This document shows positions 48,908-58,393 of a stretch of 64,000 nucleotides of DNA, in pieces. The position numbers were made by a program, and so were the translations under genes. Numbering within the stretch: the stretch's first letter is position 1; the number at the start of each line of letters is the position of its first letter. Origin of the DNA: Dehalococcoidia bacterium (GTDB taxonomy: Bacteria > Chloroflexota > Dehalococcoidia > Tepidiformales > Tepidiformaceae). The notes under the pieces are model-generated. The model was not told the DNA's origin. It saw only the letters and a list, made by a program, of their open reading frames with translations, and did not search any database. The stretch is from assembly GCA_022824925.1 (NCBI GenBank), contig JAJDYW010000034.1:1-64000 (forward strand). Reading direction: 5' to 3'.

Positions 48908-50352
48908 CCGTGAGCGCCGGTCTGCTGCAAGCGCTGCGGGACGTGGTGGGGAAGGAGCACGTCCTCCACAAGCCCGAGGACCTGCTCGTCTACGAGCTGG
49001 ACGGCACGATCGACCGGTCGCTGCCGGACGCGGTCGTATTCCCCGGGAATACGGAGGAGGTGCAGGCCGTGGTGCGCGCCTGTAACGGCTTCGACGTGCC
49101 CGTGACGCCGCGCGGGGCAGGGACGGGGTTGAGCGGGGGGGCGGTGCCCACGCGCCAGGGGGTCGTGCTGGCGACGGCGCGGATGCGGCGCATCCTCGAC
49201 GTGGACCCGGTCGAGCGCACGGCCACGGTCGAGCCGGGGGTCCCGAACATCCAGCTCTCCGAGATCGCGGCCGAACACGGGCTCTTCTACGCCCCCGACC
49301 CGAGCAGCCAGAAGGCCTGCACCATCGGCGGGAACGTCGCCGAGAACGCGGGCGGGCCGCACTGCCTCGCGCTGGGCGTGACGACGAACCACGTCATCGG
49401 CATGGAGGTGGTGACGGCGAGCGGGGAGGTGGAGTGGCTGGGCAGCCACGGACCCGACCCGGTCGGGTACGACCTGCGGGGGGTCTTCATCGGTTCGGAG
49501 GGGACGCTGGGGATCGCGACGAAGGTGGTGGTGCGGCTCGTGCCCGTGCCGGACACGGTCGTAACGCTGCTGGCCATCTTTGACGACGTGGAAAGCGCGA
49601 GCGAGACGGTCTCGGCGGTGATCGGGGCGGGGCTCGTTCCGGCGGCGCTGGAGATGATGGACCGGGTGACGCTGCAGGCGGCGGAGGCGGGGCTGCGCTG
49701 CGGCTATCCGCCGGACGCGGGGGCGGTCCTCCTGATCGAACTGGACGGGATCGAGGAGGTCGTGCGGGGGCAGGTGACGCAGGCGCGGGCGGCCTGCAAC
49801 GAGCACGGCGCCACCGAGATCCGCACGGCCACCGAGCCGGCCGAGCGGGAGCTGCTCTGGAAGGGCCGCAAGGGCGCCATCGGGGCACTGGGGCGGATCG
49901 CGCCCAACTACTACCTGCTCGACGGGGTCGTGCCCCGCTCGCGGCTGGTCGAGACGATGGGGGAGGTGGCGCGCATCAGCGAGGGGTACGGCTTCCCCGT
50001 GGCGAACGTGTTCCACGCCGGCGACGGCAACCTGCACCCGTGCCTGCTCTTCGACGAGCGCGAGCCGGGAACGACGGCGCGTGTGCTGGAGGCGGGCGCG
50101 GCGATCATGCGGGTGTGCGTCGAGGCGGGCGGGGCGCTCACGGGGGAGCACGGGGTGGGCTTCGAGAAGAACCGCTTCATGCCCTGGCTCTACAGCGAGA
50201 CCGACCTGGAGAACATGCGGCGCGTGCGGGGGGTGTTCGGCAACGAGGGCGCCTTCAATCCCTGCAAGGTGCTGCCGGAGGGCACCGGCTGCGGCGAGAT
50301 GGCGCACCAGCAGGGGGCGCTGGCGGCGGCCGGGCCCGACGCCTATGTCTGA
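48904..50352 (+). CDS. glcD: Glycolate oxidase FAD subunit GlcD
   Basis: A 482-aa FAD-linked oxidase of the PCMH family. P-R-G-A-G-T-G-L-S-G-G-A near 68-79 binds FAD, H-A-G-D-G-N-L-H-P near 372-380 and a C-terminal G-E-H-G-V-G-F-E-K are typical. It oxidises glycolate or another 2-hydroxy acid to the keto acid. It is coupled to glcE. Confidence 0.95.
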   Translation: MTVSAGLLQALRDVVGKEHVLHKPEDLLVYELDGTIDRSLPDAVVFPGNTEEVQAVVRACNGFDVPVTPRGAGTGLSGGAVPTRQGVVLATARMRRILDVDPVERTATVEPGVPNIQLSEIAAEHGLFYAPDPSSQKACTIGGNVAENAGGPHCLALGVTTNHVIGMEVVTASGEVEWLGSHGPDPVGYDLRGVFIGSEGTLGIATKVVVRLVPVPDTVVTLLAIFDDVESASETVSAVIGAGLVPAALEMMDRVTLQAAEAGLRCGYPPDAGAVLLIELDGIEEVVRGQVTQARAACNEHGATEIRTATEPAERELLWKGRKGAIGALGRIAPNYYLLDGVVPRSRLVETMGEVARISEGYGFPVANVFHAGDGNLHPCLLFDEREPGTTARVLEAGAAIMRVCVEAGGALTGEHGVGFEKNRFMPWLYSETDLENMRRVRGVFGNEGAFNPCKVLPEGTGCGEMAHQQGALAAAGPDAYV

Positions 50353-51523
50353 GGCGGCCACGCAGGCCCCGCCCCAGGTCGCGGGACGCGCGCCCGAGGC
50401 GACGTTCGCCCCCCGAAGCCTCGACGACCTCCGGGAACTCGTCGCCGCCCGCGACGGGCGCACGCTCGTCCCGGTGGCGGCGGGCACCCAGCTCGGACTC
50501 GGAAACGCACCACGGGAGCCCTTCGCGCTCGTCGACGTGCGGGGGGCGCTGGCGGGGGAGGTCGAGCACGAGCCGGCGGACCTGACGGCGGTCGTGCCGG
50601 CGGGGGTCGCGCTGGGAGAACTGGAGGCGCAGCTTGCGGCGGCGGGCCAGCGCCTGCCGCTCGACCCCCCGCACGCCGGGCGCGCGACCATCGGAGGGGT
50701 GCTGGCGGTGGGGACGGGCGGGCCGCTGCGCACGCGCCACGGTCTTCCCCGCGACTTCGTGCTGGGAATGACGGTCCTGCGGGCGGACGGGGAGCTGGTG
50801 AAGGCAGGCGGCCGCGTCGTGAAGAACGTGACCGGCTACGACCTGATGCGGCTCTGGTGCGGCTCGCTGGGGACAATCGGCATCGTGACCTCGGTGGCGC
50901 TGCGCGTGCTGCCCCGCATCGAGACGGTCGACCTGCGCTTCGAGGCGGGGACGCTGGCGGAAGGGCAGGCGCTGGCGGAGCGCGTGCTGCGGGCGGATGT
51001 CCGGCCCGAGTACCTCGAACTGACGGCGTCCGGGACGGGGTGGAGCGGGCTGGTGCGGTTCCCGGCGGGGGCCGTGCCGCTGGCGACGGAGATCGCCGGG
51101 GCGGACCTGGCGCCCGCGGGCGATGGCGACTACGTCGCCGTCCGCGACCTCGGGTTCGGGGAGGCAGACGCGCTCACCCTGCGAGCGTCGTGCCCGACGA
51201 GCGCGATCGGCGCAACGGTGGCCGCGATCGAGGCGCTGGCGCCGTCCCGGATGCTCGTGCGCCCGCTCGCGCGCGAGCTTCGCGCCACGTGGGAGGAAGG
51301 CGCCATGCCGGAGGCGGAGGCGGTCGCGGGGACGGTTGGGAGACTGCGGGCGGCGCTGGCGGAGTCGGGCGGGGCGGTCGTCGCGGAGCGCCTGCCGCAC
51401 GGAATGCGGGGCGCGCTCGACCCGTGGGGCCGGGCGGCCAACCCGGCGCGGATGACGGCGGTCAAGGCGGCCTTCGACCCGGACGGGCGGCTGAACGGGG
51501 GGCGGTTCGTTGGCGGCCTCTGA
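50345..51523 (+). CDS. glcE: Glycolate oxidase subunit GlcE
   Basis: A 392-aa FAD-binding subunit. P-V-A-A-G-T-Q-L-G-L-G near 40-50, A-T-I-G-G-V-L-A near 116-123 and a G-R-V-V-K-N-V-T-G-Y-D-L near 156-167 fit GlcE. It overlaps both neighbours. Confidence 0.95.
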   Translation: MSEAATQAPPQVAGRAPEATFAPRSLDDLRELVAARDGRTLVPVAAGTQLGLGNAPREPFALVDVRGALAGEVEHEPADLTAVVPAGVALGELEAQLAAAGQRLPLDPPHAGRATIGGVLAVGTGGPLRTRHGLPRDFVLGMTVLRADGELVKAGGRVVKNVTGYDLMRLWCGSLGTIGIVTSVALRVLPRIETVDLRFEAGTLAEGQALAERVLRADVRPEYLELTASGTGWSGLVRFPAGAVPLATEIAGADLAPAGDGDYVAVRDLGFGEADALTLRASCPTSAIGATVAAIEALAPSRMLVRPLARELRATWEEGAMPEAEAVAGTVGRLRAALAESGGAVVAERLPHGMRGALDPWGRAANPARMTAVKAAFDPDGRLNGGRFVGGL

Positions 51524-52772
51524 GACGCCCGGCTGGCCGCTTGCGGAGGACGCGCCGGACACGGCGGACCTCGCGAAGTGCGTCCACTGCGGGCTCTGCG
51601 TGAACGCGTGCCCGACCTACGCGATCACGGGACTGGAGGTGGAGTCGCCGCGGGGGCGCATCCACCTCGCGCGGGCCGTGGCGGAGGAGCGCATCCCCCT
51701 GACGGAAGCGGTACAGGGCCACTGGGAGCTCTGCCTGCAGTGCCGCGCCTGCGAGGCGGTCTGCCCGAGCGGCGTGCCCTACGGGCGCATCATGGAGCGC
51801 GCCCGCGCCCAGCTCGATGCGGCTCCGCCCTCGAAGGGCTGGGAGCGGCGCCTGCGCCGCTTCGCCCTCCGGAACGTCATCGCGAGGCCACGGGTGCTGG
51901 CGGCGCTGCTCGCGCCCGTGCGCTGGTTCGCGCGGTCGCCGCTGCGGGGGCTGCTGCGCCGATCGGGGGTGCTGCGATTCACCGGGCCGCTGGGCCGGCT
52001 GGAAGCGCAGCTCGGGCGTCCGGGACGGCCCTACCGGCCCCGCGACAACGCCGGCGACGGCGACGTCGCGCTGTTCACCGGGTGCGTGATGAGCGAGCTC
52101 TTCGGGGACGCGCATCGGGCGAGCATGCGCGTGCTGGAGCGAAGCGGGGCGCGCGCCTTCGCGCCGCGCGGGCAGGGCTGCTGCGGCGCCCTCAGCGCCC
52201 ACGACGGCGACCTCGCGCAGGCGCGCCGGCTGGCGCGCGCGAACATCGCCACGTTCGAGGCCTCGGGGGCGGAGACGATCGTGGTGAACTCGGCCGGCTG
52301 CGGCGCCGCCATGAAGGAGTACGGAGAGCTGCTCGCCGGCGACCCCGACTCCGCCGATCGCGCCGAGGCGATGGCCGCGCGAGTTATCGACTTCAGCGAG
52401 TACCTGGCGGGGCGCGACCTGCCGGCGGGACGGCTGGAGGGGCGGATCGCCTACCAGGACGCCTGCCACCTGGCGCACGCACAGGGGATCAGCGCGGAGC
52501 CGCGGGCCCTGCTGGGAGCGCTCGACGGCTGCGAACTGGTCGAGACGGAGGGGGCGGACATGTGCTGCGGGGCGGCGGGCATCTACAGCCTCATCCAGCC
52601 GGCGATGTCGGGGGAGCTGCGGGCGCGCAAGGCGGCGCAGTTCCGCGAACACAAGCCGGACGTGATCGTGACCGCGAATCCGGGCTGCCAGATGCAGTAC
52701 GAGGCCGCCGTACGCGAGGCGGGCATCGAGGCGCGCGTGCTGCACCTGGCGGAGGCCCTCGATAGTGAGTAG
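51510..52772 (+). CDS. glcF: Glycolate oxidase iron-sulfur subunit GlcF
   Basis: A 420-aa protein with two 4Fe-4S motifs, C-V-H-C-G-L-C-V-N-A-C-P near 24-35 and C-L-Q-C-R-A-C-E-A-V-C-P near 74-85, and two CCG domains (Q-G-C-C-G-A-L-S-A-H, M-C-C-G-A-A-G-I-Y). It passes electrons from GlcDE to quinone. A TTG at 51510 inside the end of glcE is the start; a G-run precedes it as SD. Confidence 0.94.
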   Translation: MAASETPGWPLAEDAPDTADLAKCVHCGLCVNACPTYAITGLEVESPRGRIHLARAVAEERIPLTEAVQGHWELCLQCRACEAVCPSGVPYGRIMERARAQLDAAPPSKGWERRLRRFALRNVIARPRVLAALLAPVRWFARSPLRGLLRRSGVLRFTGPLGRLEAQLGRPGRPYRPRDNAGDGDVALFTGCVMSELFGDAHRASMRVLERSGARAFAPRGQGCCGALSAHDGDLAQARRLARANIATFEASGAETIVVNSAGCGAAMKEYGELLAGDPDSADRAEAMAARVIDFSEYLAGRDLPAGRLEGRIAYQDACHLAHAQGISAEPRALLGALDGCELVETEGADMCCGAAGIYSLIQPAMSGELRARKAAQFREHKPDVIVTANPGCQMQYEAAVREAGIEARVLHLAEALDSE

Positions 52773-52777
52773 TGGGC

Positions 52778-52858
52778 GGTGGCTGGTGGCTAGTCCCCGC
52801 CTTCCCCCGTCCCCGGCACCGCGAGCGACGAGCGGCTAGTCGCCAGTCATCAGCCACC
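52778..52858. repeat. GTGGCT-type inverted repeat
   Basis: GGTGGCTG at 52778-52785 pairs with CAGCCACC at 52851-52858; inner CTAGT words follow. The words are similar to the intergenic copy at 34608-34640. It fills most of the gap between glcF and mfd and could fold into a terminator-like structure. Confidence 0.45.
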
Positions 52859-52921
52859 CCCTGCTACCCTGTTCGGACGCCCGAGCGTTTTGCGCTCGGG
52901 CCGATCGGCGTTGGGGTGAAC

Positions 52922-55900
52922 ATGGCCGGTGAGCTGACAGGCGTGCGGGCGGTCGTCGAGGGATGCCTCGGCGGGATCGCGCGCGGGCGGGCGGCAATCG
53001 AACTGGGCACGCCGGACGCGGCCAAGCCGGCGACGATCGCGGCCCTGGCGGCGCTGCGGGAAGGCCCCACGCTGGTCGTGGCGCCCTCGCCGGGACGCGC
53101 CTCGCTGCTGGCGGAGGAGCTGGCGCTCTACGCCGGCGACCTGCTGGTCGCGCGGTTGCCCGCGGGCGAACAGCTCCCCTACGAGCTCGCCGAGGACGAC
53201 CCGGCGGCCGTCGCCGACCGCGACCGCGCCCTGCGACAGCTGCGGGCGGGCGAGCCGGCGATCGTGGTGGCGTCGTGGGCAGCGGTGGCGGAGTTCCGGG
53301 CGGGGCCGGAGGTGGAGGCGGCGGGGACAGAGGTGCGGGTAGGGGCGACCCTCGCGCCGGAAGCGCTCCAGCGGGCGCTGGAGGCGGCCGGCTATCGCTT
53401 CGAGCCGCTGGCGGACGAACCGGGGGTGGCGACGCGACGCGGGGGCATCCTCGACGTGTTCCCGGCGGGGGCGGAGGAGCCCCTGCGCATCGAGTTCTTC
53501 GGGGACGAGGTCGAGAGCATCCGGCGCATCGACCTCTCGACGCAGCGGAGCATCGAGCGGGTCGGGTCGGCGGTGCTGCCGCCGCTCGCGAGCCACACGG
53601 CGGAGGCGCAGGCGCGGGCACGCGAGCTGCGCGAGGCAGTCACCATCGGGGGCGAGGCGGCGGAGGCGGTCGCGCAGGAGCTGGAGTTGCTCGCCGGAGG
53701 CGAGCGCAGCCGCTTTCCCGGCTACTTCGAGCCGCTCCTGAACCGCGCGACGGCCTTCGACTACCTTCCGGCGGAGGGCCTGGTCGTCGTCGATGAGCGG
53801 GAGGAGGGCGTCGAGGCGCTCGCCCTGCACGTGCGCCACCAGGAGGAGGCCCGCGGTGCGCTCGAACGGCGGGGCGAGATCCCGGTGGGGCTGCCCGACC
53901 TGGGGCTGGGCCCGGAGGACGTGGCGAGGCTGCTGGATGGGCACGGGAGGCGGGTCGAGCTGCGGCGCTTCGGGGCGGAGGAGCTGGGGGCGGAGCGGCT
54001 GCCGTTCGCGGCCGCGCCGGCGTTCGGGGGGCGCATCCGGGAGGTGGTGCGGCAGGCGGAGGCGTGGGCGGAGGAAGGGCGGGGCGTGGTGCTGGCCTCG
54101 CAGCAGGCGCTACGCCTCGCCGACCTCATGGAGGAGGAGGGGGTCGAGCCGCGCCTGCTGGAGGCCCTGGGCGAACCGCCCGAGCCGGGGAGCATCGCGA
54201 TCGTGCCGGCAACGGCGAGCGGTGGCTTCCTGCTGGGGGAGGACTTCGCGCTGGTCAGCGACGAGGAGGTGTTCGGGCTGCGCCGCACGCGGCGTCCACA
54301 GCGTCGCCGCCGGGGCGTCACCCCGAACATCCTGACGACGCTCCAGCCCGGCGACCCGGTCGTGCACATCGACCACGGCATCGCCCGCTTCGCGGGGCTC
54401 ACGCGGCGCACGACGGACGGGGTCGAGCGGGAGTACCTGGAGCTCGAGTACGCGGAGGGCGACCGCCTCTTCGTTCCCACGGACCAGCTCGATGCGGTCA
54501 GCGCCTACGTCGGGCCGAGCGACCGGCCGCCGTCGCTCACGCGGCTTGGCTCGCAGGAATGGACGCACACGAAGCGCCGCGTGCGGCGGGCGGTGGCGGA
54601 GATCGCGCAGGAGCTGCTCGACCTGTACGCGCGGCGGGCGGTGGCGAAGGGGGACGCCTGCGCCGGTGACGGGCCGTGGCAGATCGAGATGGAGGGCGCC
54701 TTCCCCTTCGTGGAGACGCCGGACCAGCTCCAGGCGATCACGGACGTGAAGGCGGACATGGAGTCGACCAAGCCGATGGACCGCCTCATCGCGGGGGACG
54801 TCGGCTACGGGAAGACGGAGGTGGCCGTGCGCGCCGCCTTCAAGGCGGTGATGGCGGGCCGGCAGGTGGCCGTGCTCGTGCCGACGACGGTGCTCGCCGA
54901 GCAGCACGGCCAGACGTTCCGGGAGCGCATGAGCGGCTTCCCCGTGGAGACGGCCGTCCTCTCCCGGTTCCGCGGACCGAAGGAGCAGCGCGACATCGTC
55001 GACGGTATCGCGAGCGGACAGGTCGACATCGCCATCGGGACGCACCGCCTGCTGCAGCGCGACGTGGCCTTCAAGGACCTCGGGCTGGTGGTCATCGACG
55101 AGGAGCAGCGCTTCGGCGTGGCGCACAAGGAGCGCTTCCGCCAGATGCGAGCGGAGGTGGACACGCTGACGATGTCGGCGACGCCGATCCCGCGCACGCT
55201 GCAGATGTCGCTGGCCGGCATCCGGGACACCTCGATGGTGGCGACGGCGCCCGAGGAGCGGCTGCCCATCCGCACGTACGTGACGGGGTGGGACGACGAG
55301 ATCGTGCGGGAGGCGATCGTGCGGGAGATGGAGCGGGGCGGCCAGATCTACTTCGTGCACAACCGCGTCCAGAACATCGAGCGGATCGCGCTGCGGCTGC
55401 GCGAGCTCGTGCCCGAAGCGGAGATCGCGATCGGGCACGGGCAGATGCCGGAGGAGCAGCTGGAGCGGGTGATGGTCCAGTTCGGGGCCGGCGCCTACGA
55501 CGTGCTCCTCTGCACGACCATCATCGAGAGCGGGCTCGACCTGCCCAACGTGAACACGATCATCATCAACAACGCGAACCAGTTCGGGCTGGCGCAGCTC
55601 TACCAGCTTCGGGGGCGCGTGGGGCGCTCGGCCAACCGCGCCTTCGCCTACTTCCTCTACGACCGCAACCGGGCGATCTCGGAGTCGGCGCAGAAGCGGC
55701 TGGCGGCGATCTTCGAGGCGGCCGAGCTCGGGAGCGGCTTCCAGATCGCCCTGCGCGACCTCGAGATCCGCGGGGCGGGGAACCTGCTGGGGTCCGCGCA
55801 GAGCGGGCACATCGCGGCGGTGGGGTTCGACCTGTTCTCGAAGCTCGTGGGGGAAGCGGTGGAACAGCTGCGGGGCGGGCTGGAGGGCGGGGGAGCCGCG

Positions 55901-56350
55901 GACGGGCGGTCGCTGGCGCCGGCGCCGCGCATCGACCTGCCCGTGAGCGCGTCGATCCCGGAGCGTTATGTCGCGGACATGGAGACGCGCCTGGCCCTCT
56001 ACGAGCGCATCGCGAAGGTCGAGACTCCGCAGGGAGTGGCGGAGATGGAGGAGGAGCTGCGCGACCGCTTCGGCGAGCCCCCACCGCTCGTGCAGAACCT
56101 GCTCGGGGTCTCCCTGCTGAAGGCGGTGGGACGGCAGGCGGGCATCGAGCGCATCTCGACCAGCCCGGAGAGCTTCCACCTGCGCCTGCGCGGGGGCACG
56201 ACCCGCGCCCACCAGCGAGCGGTCGACAGGCTGGGCATCGCGGGGGCGCGGGTGGGGCCGGAGCAGGTGCGGATCGCGCGGGAGCAGGCGGGCACGGAGT
56301 GGATGCCGCTGCTCGTGCGCGTCCTGCGCGCGCTCGCAGACGCGGCCTGA
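52922..56350 (+). CDS. mfd: Transcription-repair coupling factor Mfd
   Basis: A 1142-aa protein of normal length. The UvrB-homologous N-terminal domains run to about 400, the RNA-polymerase-interacting D-P-V-V-H-I-D-H-G-I-A-R-F near 478-490, and the RecG-like translocase: Walker A G-D-V-G-Y-G-K-T-E near 623-631, D-E-E-Q near 725, then S-G-L-D-L-P-N near 864 and Q-L-R-G-R-V-G-R near 889. It removes stalled RNA polymerase and recruits UvrA. ATG 52922 or GTG 52916 may be the start. Confidence 0.96.
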   Translation: MAGELTGVRAVVEGCLGGIARGRAAIELGTPDAAKPATIAALAALREGPTLVVAPSPGRASLLAEELALYAGDLLVARLPAGEQLPYELAEDDPAAVADRDRALRQLRAGEPAIVVASWAAVAEFRAGPEVEAAGTEVRVGATLAPEALQRALEAAGYRFEPLADEPGVATRRGGILDVFPAGAEEPLRIEFFGDEVESIRRIDLSTQRSIERVGSAVLPPLASHTAEAQARARELREAVTIGGEAAEAVAQELELLAGGERSRFPGYFEPLLNRATAFDYLPAEGLVVVDEREEGVEALALHVRHQEEARGALERRGEIPVGLPDLGLGPEDVARLLDGHGRRVELRRFGAEELGAERLPFAAAPAFGGRIREVVRQAEAWAEEGRGVVLASQQALRLADLMEEEGVEPRLLEALGEPPEPGSIAIVPATASGGFLLGEDFALVSDEEVFGLRRTRRPQRRRRGVTPNILTTLQPGDPVVHIDHGIARFAGLTRRTTDGVEREYLELEYAEGDRLFVPTDQLDAVSAYVGPSDRPPSLTRLGSQEWTHTKRRVRRAVAEIAQELLDLYARRAVAKGDACAGDGPWQIEMEGAFPFVETPDQLQAITDVKADMESTKPMDRLIAGDVGYGKTEVAVRAAFKAVMAGRQVAVLVPTTVLAEQHGQTFRERMSGFPVETAVLSRFRGPKEQRDIVDGIASGQVDIAIGTHRLLQRDVAFKDLGLVVIDEEQRFGVAHKERFRQMRAEVDTLTMSATPIPRTLQMSLAGIRDTSMVATAPEERLPIRTYVTGWDDEIVREAIVREMERGGQIYFVHNRVQNIERIALRLRELVPEAEIAIGHGQMPEEQLERVMVQFGAGAYDVLLCTTIIESGLDLPNVNTIIINNANQFGLAQLYQLRGRVGRSANRAFAYFLYDRNRAISESAQKRLAAIFEAAELGSGFQIALRDLEIRGAGNLLGSAQSGHIAAVGFDLFSKLVGEAVEQLRGGLEGGGAADGRSLAPAPRIDLPVSASIPERYVADMETRLALYERIAKVETPQGVAEMEEELRDRFGEPPPLVQNLLGVSLLKAVGRQAGIERISTSPESFHLRLRGGTTRAHQRAVDRLGIAGARVGPEQVRIAREQAGTEWMPLLVRVLRALADAA

Positions 56351-56373
56351 CTGGACCGCGCGGGGCCGCGCTT

Positions 56374-56379
56374 CATACT
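56374..56379 (+). promoter_or_regulatory. -10 box CATACT, leaderless arrangement
   Basis: Ends 6 bases before the GTG of the 274-aa gene. A GGAG is also present in the same interval, so it could equally be an SD-led start. Confidence 0.35.
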
Positions 56380-56385
56380 GGAGCC

Positions 56386-57210
56386 GTGGACGGCGCGAAC
56401 CTCTTCACGATGCTCTCGGCCTACCGGCCGGGAGCCGCTTCACCCTTCGAGGACTACTGCACGAACGGCCTCGCCTACCTGCTGGCGACCGGCCACGACG
56501 CACTCGGCGCGCTCGTCGCGGAGGCGGCGGGGGCGGAGGGCGGGGTGACCGACGTGGCCGTGCAGCCGGGACCGGACACGCCGCTGGCGGACCTCGCGAT
56601 CACGTTCGCGGACGGGCGCGAGGCGCTGGTCGAGATCGAGGTGGCGCCCGCCGAGGCCGTCGAGCGGCCGGACGCGGGCCGTAAGGTCGCGCGGCTACAG
56701 GTCGGCTTCGAGGGCGGGTCGCCGGGGGCGGTCGACTGGAACGCGATCGCGGACGCCCTCGCGGACCACCCGGACCGGCTGGCGCGCGAGTTCGCCGAGT
56801 TCGTGCGCCGGGACGTGCTGGGCCTCGAAGCGGTGGGGCTCGACGACGCGCTCCACACGAACCGGCTCTACGCGCTGGGCGGGGCGGCCCTGCGCGAGCG
56901 CTTCGGGAGTGGGGTGCGCTACGAGAACAGCTCCTCGCAGCCCGTCCAGGGTCGCTACCGCTACCTCGGGACCACGTTCGCGCCGGCCGGAGGAGACCTG
57001 CACTACTGGATCGGGCTGGTGAACGAGTCGCTGCCGCTGAGCGAGCACTATCACCTGATGCTGGCGAGCAAGACCACACCCCTGGAAGAGCCCGCCGGCC
57101 AGCCCCGCGCGACGGGCAACTGGCGCTGGGAGCACTGGTCGGGGATGGGCCGGGTGGTACGGCCGGTGGGGCCGGCGGAGTACGGGTCGCTGCTGGGGCG
57201 GATGGGGTAG
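56386..57210 (+). CDS. Unknown 274-aa protein with PD-(D/E)XK-like features
   Basis: The start P-F-E-D-Y-C-T-N-G-L-A-Y-L-L near 18-32 and L-A-D-L-A-I-T-F-A-D-G-R-E-A-L-V-E-I-E-V-A split across 66-87 recall nuclease-fold proteins with N-terminal F-x-x-x-T-x-x-L-A and a later Asp, Glu-x-Lys site. Here the third position reads Glu-x-Glu, so catalysis is doubtful. The C-terminal half (residues 150-274) is unrecognised and ends at a palindrome that covers both convergent stop codons. Role unknown. Confidence 0.7.
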   Translation: MDGANLFTMLSAYRPGAASPFEDYCTNGLAYLLATGHDALGALVAEAAGAEGGVTDVAVQPGPDTPLADLAITFADGREALVEIEVAPAEAVERPDAGRKVARLQVGFEGGSPGAVDWNAIADALADHPDRLAREFAEFVRRDVLGLEAVGLDDALHTNRLYALGGAALRERFGSGVRYENSSSQPVQGRYRYLGTTFAPAGGDLHYWIGLVNESLPLSEHYHLMLASKTTPLEEPAGQPRATGNWRWEHWSGMGRVVRPVGPAEYGSLLGRMG

Positions 57211-57224
57211 GGGGCGCCCCCTAC
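57207..57224. terminator. Perfect palindrome at the convergent gene ends
   Basis: An 18-base palindrome of GTAGGGGGC and its complement contains the TAG stop of the plus gene and the TAG stop of the minus gene. It could act as a bidirectional terminator. Confidence 0.5.
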
Positions 57225-58273
57225 ACCTTGGCCGGCTCGAGCTCCGCGAGCTCGGCCATGAGCTCCATCGCCTCGGGCTGGTTGGTGTTGACGGTGATGC
57301 CGGTGATGGGGTCGTCGGCCCAGCGCTTGTAGCGCTCGCGGATGCGCTCGACGGGGCCGATGAGGGCGGTCTCATCGAGGAACTCGTCGGGGACGGCGGC
57401 GGTGGCCTCCTCCTTGCGCCCGGCGAGGAAGAGCTCCTGGATGCGCTTGGCGGCGTCGCCGTAGCCGCGGCGAACCATGTTGTCGTTGTGGTAGTTCTGG
57501 GTGCGGTGGCCCATGCCGCCCACGTAGAGGGCGGTGTTCGGCTTCATCGCGTCGAGGGCGCCCTGGACGTCGTCGGTGATGTTGACGGCGGCGCCGACCT
57601 GGATCTCCATGTCCTTGAGGCTCTTGCCGCCGCCGGCGCGCCGGAAGCCTTCCTCGAGCCAGGGCATGAAGTGGTCGAGCTGCTTGCCGGGGACGTAGCC
57701 GAGGGGCAGCCAGCCGTCGGCGATCTCGGCGGTGAGGCGCACGTTGGCGGGGCTGCCGGTGCCGAGCCAGATGGGGATGTTGGCGTTCATGTGGAGGATG
57801 GAGCGGAGCGGCTTGCCCAGGCCGGAGGCTCCCTCCCCGGCGTAGGGCAGGGAGATCTCGGCGCCCTCGTGCATCACGGGGCGCTCGCGCTCGAAGATCT
57901 TGCGCATGATCTGGACGTAGTCGCGGATGCGGTAGTAGGGCTTCCCCCAGGGCTCGCCGTACCAGCCCTCCACGATCTGGGGACCGGAGACGCCGATCCC
58001 GGCGATGAAGCGGTTCCCGCCGGCCATGGCATCGACGGTGGCGACGGACATGGCGCAGTTGGCGGCGGTGCGCGCGGCGAGCTGCATGATGCCCGTGCCG
58101 AGCCGGATGCGGTCGGTGACGGCGGCCAGGTAGGCGAGGGGCGTGACGGCGTCGGAGCCGTAGGCCTCGGCCGTCCAGACGGAGTCGTAGCCGAGGCGTT
58201 CTGCCATCTGAACCTTCTCGACGGGCAGGTTCATGCGGGCGCCCGAGTAGCCGATACCGATGCCGAGCTTCAT
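57221..58273 (-). CDS. LLM-class F420/flavin oxidoreductase
   Basis: A 350-aa luciferase-family enzyme. L-G-I-G-I-G-Y start, A-E-A-Y-G-S-D-A near 37, L-G-T-G-I-M-Q near 65-71 and a G-V-S-G-P-Q-I-V-E-G-W near 95-105. The A-E-A-Y-G-S-D pattern is like F420-dependent family members. ATG 58273 follows GGAGG. It is not close to the paralogues at 6774 and 60240. It is convergent with the previous gene. Confidence 0.92.
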   Translation of the reverse strand: MKLGIGIGYSGARMNLPVEKVQMAERLGYDSVWTAEAYGSDAVTPLAYLAAVTDRIRLGTGIMQLAARTAANCAMSVATVDAMAGGNRFIAGIGVSGPQIVEGWYGEPWGKPYYRIRDYVQIMRKIFERERPVMHEGAEISLPYAGEGASGLGKPLRSILHMNANIPIWLGTGSPANVRLTAEIADGWLPLGYVPGKQLDHFMPWLEEGFRRAGGGKSLKDMEIQVGAAVNITDDVQGALDAMKPNTALYVGGMGHRTQNYHNDNMVRRGYGDAAKRIQELFLAGRKEEATAAVPDEFLDETALIGPVERIRERYKRWADDPITGITVNTNQPEAMELMAELAELEPAKV

Positions 58274-58393
58274 GAGAGTCCTCCGGGGAGCGTGCGGGGC
58301 TCCAACGCGGCAGGATTCTACGGGGAACGGAGGCAGTGGACCGGCGGGGTCGGGATGGGTCAGACTGCGCAGGTTCGTTCGAGGGGGCAGACG

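Noticed and set aside
54676..56380. Front of an 844-aa frame ending at 57210
   Set aside because: It is a shadow over mfd; only the portion from 56386 codes for the 274-aa protein.
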